Source: Thiobacillus sp. (GTDB lineage Bacteria; Pseudomonadota; Gammaproteobacteria; Burkholderiales; Thiobacillaceae). Taken from it: a stretch of DNA of 64,000 nt. Positions 63,941 through 64,000 of this stretch are shown here, piece after piece. The stretch is taken from NCBI GenBank assembly GCA_019459055.1, contig JAIBEI010000047.1, positions 37,786 through 101,785 of the forward strand, written 5' to 3'. A model generated the notes under the pieces. That model had not been told where the DNA came from. It worked only from the letters and a program-made list of their open reading frames with translations, and made no database searches. How positions within the stretch are numbered: position 1 is the first letter of the stretch; every line of letters starts with the position of its first letter. Made by a program: the position numbers and the translations under genes.

Positions 63941-64000
63941 ATGATGGGGTGTCAGACAGGTGGCCAGGATCGACTTTTCTACTCTTTCAACCTCGACGAA
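63941..64000 (+). mobile_element. Start of a transposase gene (cut by window edge)
   Basis: ATGATGGGG at 63941 opens a frame encoding MMGCQTGGQDRLFYSFNLDE up to the window end, the typical first residues of DDE transposases of the IS5/IS1182-like type (usual form MMGxQ..Q..LFYSFNLD). GGGGAG lies upstream at 63928-63933. Only the first 20 residues are visible, so the family is inferred from that motif alone. Confidence 0.7.

Overview
This window is GC-rich and gene-dense. Its gene order points to a betaproteobacterial chromosome close to the replication origin. The organism is probably from the Thiobacillus / Hydrogenophilales / Nitrosomonadales side of the class, but I infer that from gene order and protein character, not from any search. 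Supporting signs are the dnaA-dnaN-gyrB set without recF, the rpmH-rnpA-yidC-mnmE block, mnmG-rsmG-parA-parB followed by the atpIBEFHAGDC operon and glmU-glmS, and a def-fmt-rsmB-DUF4390-NtrY/NtrX-trkA-trkH chain.

Layout. (1) 1-10.3 kb, plus strand: an AddB/AddA-like double-strand-break repair pair (the first gene is cut by the window edge), a DUF938 methyltransferase, two small unknown genes, argJ, a broken cytochrome c gene on the minus strand, a DUF815 ATPase, a Nudix/ThiE fusion, a small membrane-anchored protein and phoU. (2) 10.4-22.5 kb, minus strand: a long run from def through fmt, rsmB, DUF4390, the NtrY/NtrX-like two-component system, trkA and two trkH paralogues to a TPR protein and a YggX-type protein. 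(3) 22.6-29.7 kb, plus strand: a LysM protein with an unusual Cys-containing duplication, dprA, smg, topA, a small receiver-like protein, and a periplasmic binding-protein/rhodanese fusion. (4) 29.7-35 kb, minus strand: gyrB, dnaN and dnaA, with DnaA boxes between dnaN and dnaA and upstream of dnaA (origin candidates). (5) 35.1-50 kb, plus strand: rpmH, rnpA, yidC, mnmE, an ABC exporter, a DEAD-box RNA helicase with a long structured leader, the 5-oxoprolinase genes pxpBCA, an Uup-like ABC-F protein, mnmG, rsmG, parA and parB, with two parS sites. (6) 51-63.6 kb, plus strand: the complete ATP synthase operon, two tandem OmpA-like proteins, glmU and glmS. (7) At the right edge, the start of a transposase gene of an insertion sequence.

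Most genes are conserved housekeeping genes. The unusual content is mostly in repeats and in gene details. Heptanucleotide-based repeats, often forming inverted repeats, sit between genes at four places and in one case supply the last codons of glmU. A second repeat family lies downstream of phoU and, in part, as an in-frame insertion in addA. The NtrX-like regulator has lost the residues of an active sigma-54 AAA+ ATPase. One of two OmpA paralogues has Cys at the peptidoglycan-binding Asp. A binding-protein/rhodanese fusion has a two-Cys active-site region. One parS site lies inside the coding sequence of pxpA. I found no CRISPR array, no tRNA or rRNA gene, and no clear new multi-gene system.
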